The notes under the pieces were generated by a model. It did not search any database. It saw nothing but the letters and a program-made list of their open reading frames with translations, and was not told the origin of the DNA. A program made the translations under genes and the position numbers. From NCBI RefSeq assembly GCF_004210375.1, contig NC_134829.1, forward strand, positions 53,870,107-53,934,106: 64,000 bases of DNA. Direction: 5' to 3'. This document shows, piece by piece, positions 1 through 10,453 of this stretch (within the stretch, counting starts at the first letter, position 1; the number at the start of each line of letters is the position of its first letter). Source of the DNA: Tachypleus tridentatus (lineage: Eukaryota > Arthropoda > Merostomata > Xiphosura > Limulidae).

Positions 1-1097
1 TAAAAAAATCTGAACTATCTGTTCTACCGTATCACAAACAATATAAGTTATTGAAATACAACATTGTTATATTATTAGAAATCTGAACTATCTGTTCTAC
101 CGTATCACAGACAATATAGAATATTCAGATACAACGTTGTTATATTATTAGAAATCTGAACTATCTGTTCTACCGCATCACAGACAATATAAGATATTCA
201 GAGACAACATTGTTATATTATTAGAAATCTGAACTATCTGTTCTACCGTATCACAGACAATATGAGATATTCAGGTACAACATTGTTATATTATTAGAAA
301 TCTGAACTATCTGTTCTACCGTATCACAGACAATATAAGATATTCAGGCACAACATTGTTATATTATTAGAAATCTGAACTATCTGTTCTACCGTAACAC
401 AGACAATATGAGATATTCAGATACAACATTGTTATATTATTAGAAATCTGAACTATCTGTTCTACCGTATCACAGACAATATGAGATATTCAGATGCAAC
501 ATTGTTATATTATTAGAAATCTGAACTATCTGTTCTACCGTATCACAGACAATATGAGATATTCAGATGCAACATTGTTATATTATTAGAAATCTGAACT
601 CTCTGTTCTACCGTATCACAGACAATATGAGATATTCAGATACAACATTGTTATATTATAAGAAATCTGAACTATCTGTTCTACCGTATCACAGACAATA
701 TAAGATATTCAGATACAACATTGTTATATTATTAGAAATCTGAACTATCTGTTCTACCGTATCACAGACAATATGAGATATTCAGATACAACATTGTTAT
801 ATTATTAGAAATCTGAACTCTCTGTACTACCGTATCACAGACAATATGAGATATTGAGATACAACATTGTTATATTATTAGAAATCTGAACTATCTGTTC
901 TACCGTATCACAGACAATATCAGATACAACATTGTTATATTATTAGATATTCTATATGTTGTAGTATCACAACATTGTTATCTTATTAGAAACCTGAACT
1001 ATCTGTTCTACCGTATCACAGACAATATGAGATATTCAGATACAACATTGTTATATTATTAGAAATCTGAACTATCTGTTCTAACGTATCACAGACA
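1..1097. repeat. 73-bp minisatellite, about 15 copies, cut by window edge
   Basis: Tandem copies of a 73-bp unit containing tctgaactatctgttctacc. The copies are about 95% alike, with substitutions and one shortened unit near 930-990. The array already runs at base 1, so its true left end lies outside the window. No coding potential is seen. Confidence 0.97.
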
Positions 1098-1380
1098 GCA
1101 CAAATATGATTTATTTTTATAGATAAAAACTACTGAGTGAGTTATCCTACTTGTAATATAGTGGTATTACTATTGTTATAATAATGTTAAACATGACTCT
1201 GTGTGTTTTGGTGTGTTAACAATTCACTAGTTCTTTCGAATGCGTGTCGTGTTTTTATTTTTAAAGAACAATAAACATAATAACACCAAAGTAAGCCCAA
1301 GATACATTTTACAGCTTGGAGAGTTTCGTATCAAGATCTACTTGAGGGAATATATAGTAACATAACTGGTTCTTAAGAAC

Positions 1381-1511
1381 ACGCCACCCATTGGCACAGC
1401 GGCATGTCTTCGAAATTACAAAGCTTGAAACTGGGTTTCGATACCGGTAGTAGGCAGAGCACCGATAGCCAATTGTGTAACTTTGTGCTTAATTACAAAC
1501 AACAACAACAG
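1381..1511 (+). mobile_element. SINE-2 copy (tRNA-derived, CAA-tailed subtype)
   Basis: The head has a tRNA-like A box (ttggcacagcggcatgtc) and a B-box-like gggtttcgatacc. It is followed by the family's body (gcagagcaccgatagccaa) and a CAA-rich tail. Diverged from the other copies; no clear target duplication seen. Confidence 0.8.
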
Positions 1512-1940
1512 AAAGTATTGTCAAAGGAATGAAGACAGAATCTGTTAAGCCCTACTTCAATAATGATACAACTACACCAGCAACCCTTTTAAAAGATTTC
1601 CTTGTATCTAATATCGGCTTCCAGAATTTCGATAGCAAACAAAGCAATGCTGCAATAAAATTGCCAAGTAATGTAGAATTCATGAATTATTTAACTTCCT
1701 GATACAAATACACATGAGTCATGGTTTTTTTAACGTACCCTAAAGCTATCTGAGAGTGGAACTCTGTATTTTTCTGATTTAGATGGGAACTTCTTGTCTC
1801 ACGATTTTGTGAAGTTTCCTACGTTTCTGACCCAGTGTTGCAAGAAATTTGAACATTCATATTAATACTTTTTGCTTCTATTATTTTTATACATATTTTA
1901 CTATAAGTTTTACTAGTTCTATTTACAGACTATTTACATT

Positions 1941-2073
1941 GGAGTGGGGCTTCCCAGTGGCTCAGCTGTATGTCTGCGGACTTACAATGCAACAAACCAG
2001 TTTCCGATACCCGTGGTGGGCACAGCACAGATAGCCCATTGTGTAGCTTTGTGCTTATTTCAAAACAACAACA
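1941..2073 (+). mobile_element. SINE-2 copy with target duplication
   Basis: Same CAA-tailed SINE-2 subtype as at 1381. It is flanked by actatttacatt (1929-1940) and actatttatatt (2074-2085), a 12-bp duplication with one mismatch. This points to LINE-mediated insertion. Confidence 0.85.
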
Positions 2074-2085
2074 ACTATTTATATT

Positions 2086-2895
2086 ATTATTACCTAGGTT
2101 CTACTAGTTATGTGTCTTTATGAACAAAATTGTTTTGTTTTCGCCTACAATGAACTGTATTAACGTTCATGGTCTTTCAAGTTGTTTTATCTTTACCATT
2201 TCTAAATCTTATTGCTTTGTGATCATTCTGAATTTTAAAATAACTTCGCAGCTTGTTATATAAAGTTTCTATGCTTCACATGTCATAAACTTCATTAAAG
2301 TGATTGAGCTTTTCAAGACAAATATAAGTGACAACGTATAGTTTTCGTACCTTTGTGTTTTCAGACGTGCATCGGTTGTTTATTGACCTACTTCTGATTT
2401 ATTTCTGTTTTTGTAAATTACAAAAATATCGAGATATAATTTCTTGTTGCACGCCAGAAGAACTATTTACAACTTTTCGAAAATGTTGTTTCATCATTCC
2501 AGTTGTTTTCTAGCACAAACTATACTCGATCTGCTAAGTTAAGATTTTTGTTGTGGAAAAATCTAGTTCTATTACGTAGCCTCCACCGAGCACACAAAGA
2601 CATTAATTAGATTATCTTATGTAAAAAACGTTAGCTTCTATTGAAAGCAAGATCTGTTTTGGATACAGGTTATTGTTTACGCAAGGTGAAATTTGATTGC
2701 TAATTTCCACTCGTGTTCCCGGATAGGAAAACGTCAGATCAAAAACATGCGCTATTTGTTGTTACTTTTTCATCGCTTAGTCATTGGCTGACAAAAAAAA
2801 AAAAAAAAAGTAAAAGCGATTTTCAGCCACATACCAAATTAGCATACGCAGAAGCGTGGGTTTGACGCACGAATTAATTGGCTAGTTTCTTGTAC
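2086..2895. other. AT-rich intergenic, distal upstream of gene 1
   Basis: No gene or repeat is recognised, apart from a run of about 18 A at 2793-2810. The last few hundred bases probably hold upstream regulatory DNA of gene 1. Short open frames here (for example 2328-2513) have no recognisable features. Confidence 0.5.
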
Positions 2896-2901
2896 CACGT
2901 G
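2896..2901. promoter_or_regulatory. E-box CACGTG upstream of gene 1
   Basis: A palindromic CACGTG begins exactly 85 bp upstream of the gene 1 TATA box. Gene 2 has the same hexamer at the same 85-bp spacing. In arthropods such sites can bind bHLH factors; a role here is inference. Confidence 0.4.
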
Positions 2902-2980
2902 AACGTCATTGTGCATTGTGAATGGCTGAACTTTATACGCGAAATGATTCCTTTTCCACACATCACTGCCCCTGTCTGAG

Positions 2981-2988
2981 TATAAATA
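2981..2988 (+). promoter_or_regulatory. TATA box of gene 1
   Basis: TATAAATA lies 66 bp before the proposed ATG at 3047. Transcription would start around 3010-3020, giving a short 5' UTR. The same box and spacing recur at gene 2 (65 bp) and, slightly closer, at the decayed third copy (54 bp). Confidence 0.7.
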
Positions 2989-3046
2989 TGAGTGTAAGCG
3001 AGGGGATAATCCAATTGGCAAGTGACTCACAAGCTGAACTTTGAAT

Positions 3047-4966
3047 ATGATGAAGGGAAAGGTGAGATAATTTATATCCGCTTTTCAGCTCAGATTACTT
3101 TAAGATTATGTTAATACATTGAAATAGTTAAATCTGTAATCTCATTAGAATAATTGGAGCAAATATGGGAGAAAAAAAAACACATTATATTAATTCGAAT
3201 TTTAGTCGATAAGTTTGTGTAAACCCAAAAGATGTTTTCAGCTATTTGTTTGGTTTTACTACATATTTATATATATATAGATTGGCAGAATGGAAAGTGG
3301 ATTGGAAATTCTAAGATTAACGGTTTGTGTTCAATTCATGCAAAAACATAATCCCCGCAATAGTTTTGTCGGGACCGACTAAAAGTGATTAGTTTTGGTA
3401 ATGGGAACGAAAACCTTGTGAAATACCTAAAACCGACAGTGTTGATGTCCAAATTCAATACCTAGTGTCTTGTATACGGCAATAATCTAATTACTGAGAG
3501 ATTGACAGTGTTGATGTCCAAATTTAATACCTATTGTCTTGTATACGGCAATAATCTAATCACTGAGAGATTGACAGTGTTGATGTCCAAATTCAATATC
3601 TAGTGTCTTGTATACGGCAATAATCTAATTACTGAGAGATTGACAGTGTTGATGTCCAAATTCAATACCTAGTGTCTTGTATACGGCAATAATCTAATTA
3701 CTGAGAGATTGACAGTGTTGATGTCCGAATTCAATACCTAGTGTCTTGTATACGGCAATAATCTAATAACTGAGAGATTGAAATATCTTGGTTACTAGAC
3801 ATTAATAGTTCATTTACACTAATAATCCTTGCAAGGCTTTGGTTTTAGTGTGGTTTGGTTTTGAATTTCGCGCAAAGCTACACAAGGGCTATTATTTACG
3901 CTAGCCGTCCCTAATTTAGTATTATAAGGCAGGGAAGGCAGCTAGTCATCACCACCCAAAGCCAACTCTTGGGCTACTATTTTACTACGAATAGTGGGAT
4001 TGACCGTACCATTATAACGCCTCCACGGCTGAAAGGGCGAGCATCTTTGGTGTGATACAGATTCGAACCCGAGACGCTCAGATAATGAGTCTAATGTCTT
4101 AACCACCTGGCCATGTCTAGCCTTTTAAGGGTATATCCATCAAAATTCTTTTTCCAAATAAAATTTGTAACTCGTTTTGTTGTTATAAATCCATTTCCCA
4201 TTTCGTGTCTTAGGAAAAATAAAAACCAAAATAGCATCTTATTTTTGTCATTTATCAGCATAACGACCCTGTGTAATAATCACCTGGCCATTCCGGGCCC
4301 CTTGCAAGGCACTTTTGGTATATTAGAACCAATTGCATTCTCTGCTTTATTTTTAAAACAGCATGGTGTTTAGATATGGAAATGAATAGTACTTTAGATT
4401 TTGTTTTAATATGATTTTTTTTTTTACATAACTGAGATTTTTATTTTTATTTTGGCTAAACTACTTTGTGATCTAAGTATTATTTTTACTTTGACTAAAC
4501 TACTTTGTGATCTAAGTATTATTTTACTTTGACTAAACTACTTTGTGATCTAAGTATTATTTTTACTTCATTCTTGAAGCTGCTCTTGATTGTTTGTTTT
4601 ACTGTGTTGGGCCTGGCTGTGGGAGCCGAGGATGAAACGGAAGATCTGAAGGCTGAGGCTACTGGTTATTACGGTGGCGGTGGCTACGGGGGCGGTGGCT
4701 ATGGTGGCGGTGGCGGTGGCTACGGTGGCGGTGCCTTAGGAGGTTACGGTGGCGGTGCCTTAGGAGGTTACGGTGGCGGTGGCTTAGGAGGTTACGGTGG
4801 CGGAGTAATCCAACTTCTTGCTATTCCAATAAGTGTTGGCGGCTATGGAGGCGGCTATGGTGGCGGCTTTGGTGGCGGCTATGGTGGCGGCTTTGGTACT
4901 GGTGGTGGACTGGGACTTGGAGGTATAAGATATGGCAGAGGAAAATACGGTTGGTGGTGGGATTAA
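3047..4966 (+). CDS. Glycine-rich secreted protein, cuticle-type (gene 1, two coding exons)
   Basis: Spliced gene model: exon 1 coding 3047-3061 (ATGATGAAGGGAAAG, then donor gtgaga); intron 3062-4579; exon 2 4580-4966, acceptor ttcttgaag. Both junctions are phase 0. The product is about 133 aa. MMKGK joins a hydrophobic stretch (LLLIVCFTVLGLAVGA), making a convincing signal peptide with cleavage near residue 21. An acidic linker with KAEA follows, then a Gly/Tyr domain of GGYGGG units. The motif VIQLLAIPIS interrupts it at roughly residues 79-88, then more Gly-Tyr/Phe repeats and a Trp-rich C-terminus. Composition fits arthropod cuticle or other extracellular glycine-rich proteins; the exact role is unknown. 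Paralogous to gene 2. The intron holds a minisatellite, a SINE and a triplicated acceptor region. Exon 2 is certain as an open Gly-rich frame; exon 1 is inferred from promoter spacing, splice sites and the match to gene 2. Confidence 0.8.
3437..3781. repeat. 69-bp minisatellite, 5 copies, in gene 1 intron
   Basis: Five near-identical 69-bp units starting at cagtgttgatgtcc (3437, 3506, 3575, 3644, 3713). It lies wholly inside the predicted first intron of gene 1. Confidence 0.95.
3851..4122 (-). mobile_element. SINE-1 copy in gene 1 intron
   Basis: Reverse-oriented full-length copy of the ~275-bp SINE. It runs from the gaatttcgcgcaaagcta tail, through the conserved body (gccaactcttgggctac), to the tRNA-like head (B-box complement gattcgaaccc). 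A second partial head lies at 4281-4299. An 11-bp palindromic direct repeat (ccttgcaaggc, 3827-3837 and 4300-4310) brackets both. Confidence 0.9.
4451..4570. repeat. ~40-bp triplication at the gene 1 splice-acceptor region
   Basis: Three copies of a ~40-bp unit with gactaaactactttgtgat and a T-rich stretch, ending next to the proposed acceptor at 4579. Each unit carries a branch-point-like ctaaac and a pyrimidine-rich run, so the acceptor control region itself seems to have been copied. Confidence 0.85.
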
Positions 4967-5761
4967 AGGTTGGTTTAAATTACTATTTTTGTTTTTCTCA
5001 GGTTACAGTGTTCCAATAGCTTATTCCAAGTAATAGTAGCATTTGAAACCTTTGAACAAATTGTATACAAAACTTAAAAGGAAGACTGTTAGTAAATGCG
5101 TTCAAACGAAAAACTTCACGCATTTGATTTACGTAACAATCATTTCCACTCTACGATAAAATAATAAGATAATTCTGTGTTTGTATGGCAATCGTACGTG
5201 ACACGCTTTTGTTATTTATATTATTATTACTATACATATATGTATCTTCCAGGACAGGTGCCATTTTCTCTATACAGATGTGATGGAACTTCTACGCCTT
5301 TTCAGAACCGTGATTATAAATATAACCTTTCCAGATTATGATAGTTTCTAGACTACTGTATATGAAACATTTGTAAAAAAAATGCATAAATAAACATGGC
5401 TTATGTCTCAATCTACTTGACGTGTGGCTTCTGATATCATTTTAACACTTTCCAAGAATAACAGGAAATACACCAGAAATATTTATCTTCAAACAACACT
5501 CGTTGAACATCTGAAAAATAAAAATAAAGGTTCAAATATATCGCAACAACAACAATAGTAAGAAGGTTGGTAGAACAATATTTATGTACTTACATCTCAA
5601 ACAATGTGACTAATGCCTTTTCTAAACGTATTTATGTAGTGTTAAAGAAGTAACAATTATATACAGTGATATAATACTGCATTGTTTATCTGCATTTATA
5701 ATTAAAAGAAATATCCATAAAACTAAACGAAAGTACCATTTGTATATATTTGATATATATA
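4967..5761. other. 3' flank of gene 1 with candidate poly(A) signal
   Basis: Non-coding AT-rich DNA after the gene 1 stop. The first convincing AATAAA is at 5389-5394, which would give a 3' UTR of about 430-450 bases. Nothing else is recognised up to the Tc1 terminus. Confidence 0.5.
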
Positions 5762-6719
5762 TACACTGCTGGCCAACATCTTAAGGCCAATGAACATAAA
5801 GAAAAAATATGCAATTAAGTGGTTGAATGGAGTTTCGAAAGATGAAAATAAGAAAAGGGAAAATAAAAATAAAAGTTTGTTAGCATTTAATAGGGAAAAT
5901 GTGAACACTATGAAATTAGCCTAAATACTAACTGGTTAAAAGTTTAAGACCGTACCAAAGAGAAGTCCTAAACAGGGTAAGAAATACCCAACAAGAGGTC
6001 TCAGTAGTGAGTTGCACGACCGTCATTGCGAATAACTTTAAACATTCGCTTTGGCATAGTCGACATAAACGTTTGCAGAATGCTGGCTGGAATGTTATTC
6101 CAAATGGTGAAGATGGCTTCACGAAGATCATGAACTGTTTGGAATTGACGTCCATTTCTGTAGACTTCCCTTGCCATTCACCCCCAAACATTTTCAATGG
6201 GGTTCAGTTCGGGCGAACACGTTGGATGGTCCAAAAGAATCACGTTATTCGCCATGAAAAGTTCTTTGTCCTGCGGGCATTGTGGATTGCAGCATTGTCC
6301 TGGTGAAAGATCCAGTAATTTCCACACAAGCAAGGGCCTTCAGTCAATAAGGATGCTCTCTCCAACATACCAATGTCGCCAGCTGCTGATTGACGCCCCT
6401 TTATAACCTGAAGCTCCATTGTTCCATGGAAAAAGAAAACACTCCATATCATGATGGAATCCCCTCCATTGTGTCGTGTAGAAAATGTCTCCGGTGGGAT
6501 ATCCTTATTGTGCCAGTAACGTTGAAAGCCATCTGGATCATCCTGGTTTAATTTTTTCTCATCAGAGAACAAAACCTTTGTCCTCTTTTCTACGTCCCAT
6601 GTAAAGTGCTTCTCATCAAAGTTTAACCGAGCTGTTTCGTGGTGTGGCCTTTGAAGACGTTTACGGTTTTTTAAAGCCTTTCTTTCGTAGACACCGTCTT
6701 GTTGTTCTTGAGCTGCATT

Positions 6720-7102
6720 ATATATATGCAAAAACGGCTCGTTTGGGTTGAGAAAATATTTTACATAGAAGAGCGAACAACGTTTCGACCTTCTTCGGTC
6801 ATCGTCAGGTTCACAAAGGAAGAGGTAACTGACCGGAAGCTGACTACATGTTTGAAAGGGGTTGTGTAATTGAGTGTCGGAATTTAGAGGGCGGTATTAG
6901 TTGTTTTAATATATAATTTTATTTATTTTATTATATTAATATAAGTATAAAGGCGTTCCTTTATATTGGTTTATTTTGGGTTTAAGTTGTTGTATAAGTA
7001 AGGCTTCTTTAATTTTGCGTTTGTTTATGTTTGTTTCTTTATTTAGTATTTGAGTGTTTTCTATGGTTATGTTGTGTTTATTTGACTTGCAGTGTTCGAA
7101 AA
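6720..7102 (-). repeat. Left inverted terminal repeat of PLE-1
   Basis: Reverse complement of 8596-8978 with very few differences. It includes a backward copy of the last part of the endonuclease coding region and the gtttcgacc-containing terminal motif. Confidence 0.93.
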
Positions 7103-8762
7103 ACAAGACAAAACCTAAAACAAGACAAAAACATAAAAATTCTAAAAGCAGATAAAGGTAACGCTATAGTCATAATGAACACGGATGAATACATCCAAAA
7201 AAATGAAGAGCATCCTATCAGACACGAACAAATTTAAACCAATACACACAAATCCAACAAAGACACACGAGATGCAACTGAACAAATTGCTACTACAAAT
7301 GAAAAAAGCCAACACAATTTCACAAACACTTTATTCCTACCTACGTAAAACCGACTCACGCACACCGCAAATATACGGCATCCCCAAACCTCATAAACCA
7401 GATTGTCCATTACGACCAATAATGTCCACATATGAATCGTTTAATTACAATCTTGGTAAATACATAGCATGGGCATTCTCCAAATATGTAACATCAGCCA
7501 GCTCATTCATTAAAGACTCTTTTAATTTCAAGTCTAATCTAAATCAACTTAATCATAAAGCCTTAATGGCCAGTTTCGATGTTATATCCCTCTTCACAGA
7601 AGTTCCAACCACTGAAGCCTGCAAGATAGCCTTAGAACTCTATATCCGAGACCCTAACCCAACTATAGACATTCCCAGTAACCAGTTAGCAACCCTCATA
7701 GAATTCACCACGATAAAGACAAACTTCATGTTCAACAACCAAAACTATATACAAACAAATGGCCTAAGCATGGGCAACCCAGTATCACCAGTTCTAGCCA
7801 ATATTTTTATGACACAAGTTGAAACACAAGCAATTAACACAGCATTACATCCACCACTATACTGGTACAGATATGTAGATGACACGGTTGCGGGATTCAA
7901 ATCTACAGAACGCATACTTAATTTTTTTAATCACATTAACTCTATACATCCCAACATTAACTTCACATGTTGAAAGCAATCAAATATCATTTCTTAACCT
8001 CAAAATTACAAGAACCGACACACAATTCAAAACAGAAATCCACCGAAAAATCACCCATACTGGACTATACATTCCTTGGGACTCAGCACATGAAACAAAA
8101 CAAAAACTCAACATACTAAGAAACCAAATAAACACAGCCATAAAACTATGCTCACCAGATAAAATTAATGATGAATAAGACAAAATAAAACAATACTTCA
8201 TCAACATCAATAAGTTTCCTCCACAAACCGTAGAAACATTATACGCACACACCTAGACAGAAAGCAAAATCAACCAACTAAAGTAAATATATCTCACGAA
8301 TCAAAAAATCACGAAACCATATACTGCTGTATACCATATATTCCTGACATCAGCAAACAAATAACCAACATTTGGCAAAAACTAGTAACAAAATATGACA
8401 TTCCAGTTAATACCAAATTTATTCAAAAACCAGGAACAAAACTGAGGTCTATACTATGTAAAAACTACACTGACAAACACCACACCAACATTATTTATAA
8501 AATACAATGTGATAACTGCCACGACTTCTATATTGGAGAAACAAGTAGAAAACTGGAAACCAGATTCAAAGAACATAAAAAGTCACCTTCACACGTTTTC
8601 GAACACTGCAAGTCAAATAAACACAACATAACCATAGAAAACACTCAAATACTAAATAAAGAAACAAACATAAACAAACGCAAAATTAAAGAAGCCTTAC
8701 TTATACAACAACTTAAACCCAAAATAAACCAATATAAAGGAACGCCTTTATACTTATATTAA
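7103..8762 (+). pseudogene. Penelope-like reverse transcriptase / GIY-YIG endonuclease, frameshifted
   Basis: Reading along the + strand in several frames gives one Penelope polyprotein lacking its extreme N-terminus. ILKADKGNAIVIM is followed by a shift in an A-run near 7200. The reverse transcriptase core comes next: GIPKPHKP near 7380, FDVISLFTEVP (motif A) near 7580, GLSMGNPVSPVLAN (motif B) near 7770 and YRYVDDTV (motif C, catalytic Asp pair) near 7870. After further shifts near 7900-7975 and 8180-8300, a C-terminal GIY-YIG endonuclease domain (YKIQC...DFYIGETSRKLETRFKEH) runs to a stop at 8762. At least three frame changes and a stop at 8176-8178 inactivate it. Function in the intact family: target-primed reverse transcription with GIY-YIG cleavage. 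Confidence 0.93.
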
Positions 8763-8978
8763 TATAATAAAATAAATAAAATTATATATTAAAACAACTA
8801 ATACCGCCCTCTAAATTCCGACACTCAATTACACAACCCCTTTCAAACATGTAGTCAGCTTCCGGTCAGTTACCTCTTCCTTTGTGAACCTGACGATGAC
8901 CGAAGAAGGTCGAAACGTTGTTCGCTCTTCTATGTAAAATATTTTCTCAACCCAAACGAGCCGTTTTTGCATATATAT
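8596..8978 (+). repeat. Right inverted terminal repeat of PLE-1
   Basis: Pairs with 6720-7102. It contains the final codons of the endonuclease domain, about 200 bases of 3' non-coding sequence and the terminal motif discussed separately. Confidence 0.93.
8890..8914 (+). other. Hammerhead-ribozyme-like core in PLE-1 terminal repeat
   Basis: CTGACGA, then a 4-bp stem GACC/GGTC with a 6-base loop, then GAA(A). The order resembles a hammerhead catalytic core (CUGANGA, stem II, GAAA). Penelope-like elements are known to carry hammerheads in their terminal repeats. There is an extra T between the core and stem II, and stems I and III are not convincing, so activity is doubtful. An inverted copy is at 6784-6808, and the motif recurs in PLE-2 (about 46990 and 47764). 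Confidence 0.35.
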
Positions 8979-9535
8979 TTCTCAACAAGTGGGTTTCTCG
9001 ACATCACTGAGCTGCATTCTGCGTCTGTAAGGGCCTTAATCTGGTTCGACGATCGGCTGGTGTCTTGCCAGACAACCCGTCGAATCCTCCTGCTCAACGC
9101 CGGCGAAATTTTCTTGGGCTGACTACTTGAAATTCTCTTTTCGTCTCCCTCAGGATCTTTCAAGAAATTTCAGACAGCAGTTTCACTACACCCAATTTTA
9201 CCAGCGATGACACGTTGAGAGAGACCTTGCTTTGCAGCTCGACAATTCTGCCACGTTCAAACTGTCAACTTTTTAGACTAAATTTCGTTACGTGTTTACC
9301 GATTAACGCTTCGTTTCAATATGGTGTTAAACTTTTGACCAGCTTGTATTTAGGCTAATTTCATAGTGTTCACATTTTCCCTATTAAATGCTAAAAAACT
9401 TTTATTTTTATTTTCCCTTTTCTTATTTATTTTCATCTTTCAAAGCTCTACTCAAATTAGCGGTTGAGTCTAACAATGCAAAATGCATATTTTTTCTTTA
9501 TGTTCATTGGTCTTAAGATTTTGGCCAGCAGCGTA

Positions 9536-9930
9536 TATATATATAGAAAGAATTATGATGTTACATATGGTAATAAAGCGTAAAATACTGTATATATAAG
9601 CATGTTTTAAGTTCTCATGTTTCAACGAGTTTCAGGCAAAATTAGAGGAATAACATCCAAATAATGCCATACTTTCAAGTGAGACCAAGGTCCTGTTTTA
9701 CAATCCTAGACATTTAATATGATAAGCCTAATCTTATACTTAATTATACAAGTTTTTTTCCCTCCATTAAAATAGGTTACTTATTATAAGTTCCTTATGA
9801 ACTAAGAGAAGCCATAGAACTTCTAATAGAGAACCAGTTATGCAGCTTTATTCTTAAAAACAGCGAAATAAAGTAGTTTTTTATTATATAAACGGTGTAA
9901 TATTTTTCTTAACCATTTAGACATCGAAGA
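9536..9930. other. AT-rich spacer between Tc1 element and SINE
   Basis: No gene, repeat or regulatory element recognised. Confidence 0.5.
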
Positions 9931-10200
9931 TTGGTTTGGTTTGTTTTGAATTTCGCGCAAAGCTACACGGAGGGTTATCTGCGCTTGCCGTTTCTAATTT
10001 TGCAATATACGACTAGAGAGAAGGTAGTTAGTCATCACCACCCACCGCCAACTCTTGGGCTACTCTTTTACCAATAAATAGTAAGATTGACCGTCACATT
10101 ATAACACCCTCACGGCTGAAAGGGCGATCGTGTTTGGTTCAGCAGGGATTCGAACACGCGACTTTCATATTACGAGTCGAGTGCCTTAACCTGGCCAAGA
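9931..10200 (-). mobile_element. SINE-1 copy
   Basis: Full-length reverse copy: tail gaatttcgcgcaaagcta, body gccaactcttgggctac, head ending ccttaacctggcca. Moderately diverged, with small deletions in the tRNA-like head. Confidence 0.9.
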
Positions 10201-10453
10201 TAAGAAGAGAGATCGAATATACATATAATTTTATACATATATTGTTGTAGGTTACACTTTATAACAGTTGTGCAGAACTTTTTGAGTCAGGGGCTACAAA
10301 CAGACTTCTTGTAACCGTTGGGGGCCACAAAAAAAGTGAAGATTAAAATCGTCCCACAGTTGTTTCACACAAGACGAACATCACATTTAAGAACACACAA
10401 ATAACGATTACATCAAAGAGTTTGCACATTATTCTAGGAAATGTTATGATACG

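Larger units (their letters stand above)
6720..9007 (+). mobile_element. Penelope-like retroelement (PLE-1) with inverted terminal repeats
   Basis: A 2.29-kb insertion in the Tc1 transposase, flanked by the 11-bp duplication tgagctgcatt (6709-6719 and 9008-9018). The termini are 383-bp inverted copies (6720-7102 and 8596-8978). The right end has an extra ~29-bp tail ending ctcgacatcac, also seen at the other PLE remnants in the window. Inverted terminal copies that duplicate the end of the coding region are known for Penelope-like elements. The coding region is frameshifted, so this copy is dead. Confidence 0.93.
6001..9300 (-). pseudogene. Tc1-like (DD34E) transposase, split and degraded
   Basis: Fragments of one transposase read in order on the minus strand. 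The N-terminal helix-turn-helix region is at about 8990-9290 (KKISPALSRRIRRVVWQDT). Next come the middle and the first catalytic Asp region (LFSDEKKLN), then the second Asp (HQDNAAIH) at 6240-6720. A segment carrying the catalytic Glu (SPELNPIEN) is near 6190-6230, and the C-terminus stops at 6001. Breaks: the 2.3-kb Penelope insertion between N-terminal and catalytic parts, in-frame stops near the N-terminus, and frameshifts near 6200-6240. It cannot make a working enzyme. Family assignment rests on these motifs and the TA-flanked inverted termini. Confidence 0.92.
5764..9533 (-). mobile_element. Tc1-like DNA transposon interrupted by a Penelope-like element
   Basis: Inverted termini begin cactgctggccaacatctta on the left and, as reverse complement, cgctgctggccaaaatctta on the right. 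They match for over 50 bp. TA duplications flank both ends (5762-5763, 9534-9535). Removing the nested retroelement plus one target duplication leaves about 1.47 kb, the normal size of a Tc1/mariner element. The transposase is on the minus strand and is broken. Confidence 0.93.
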
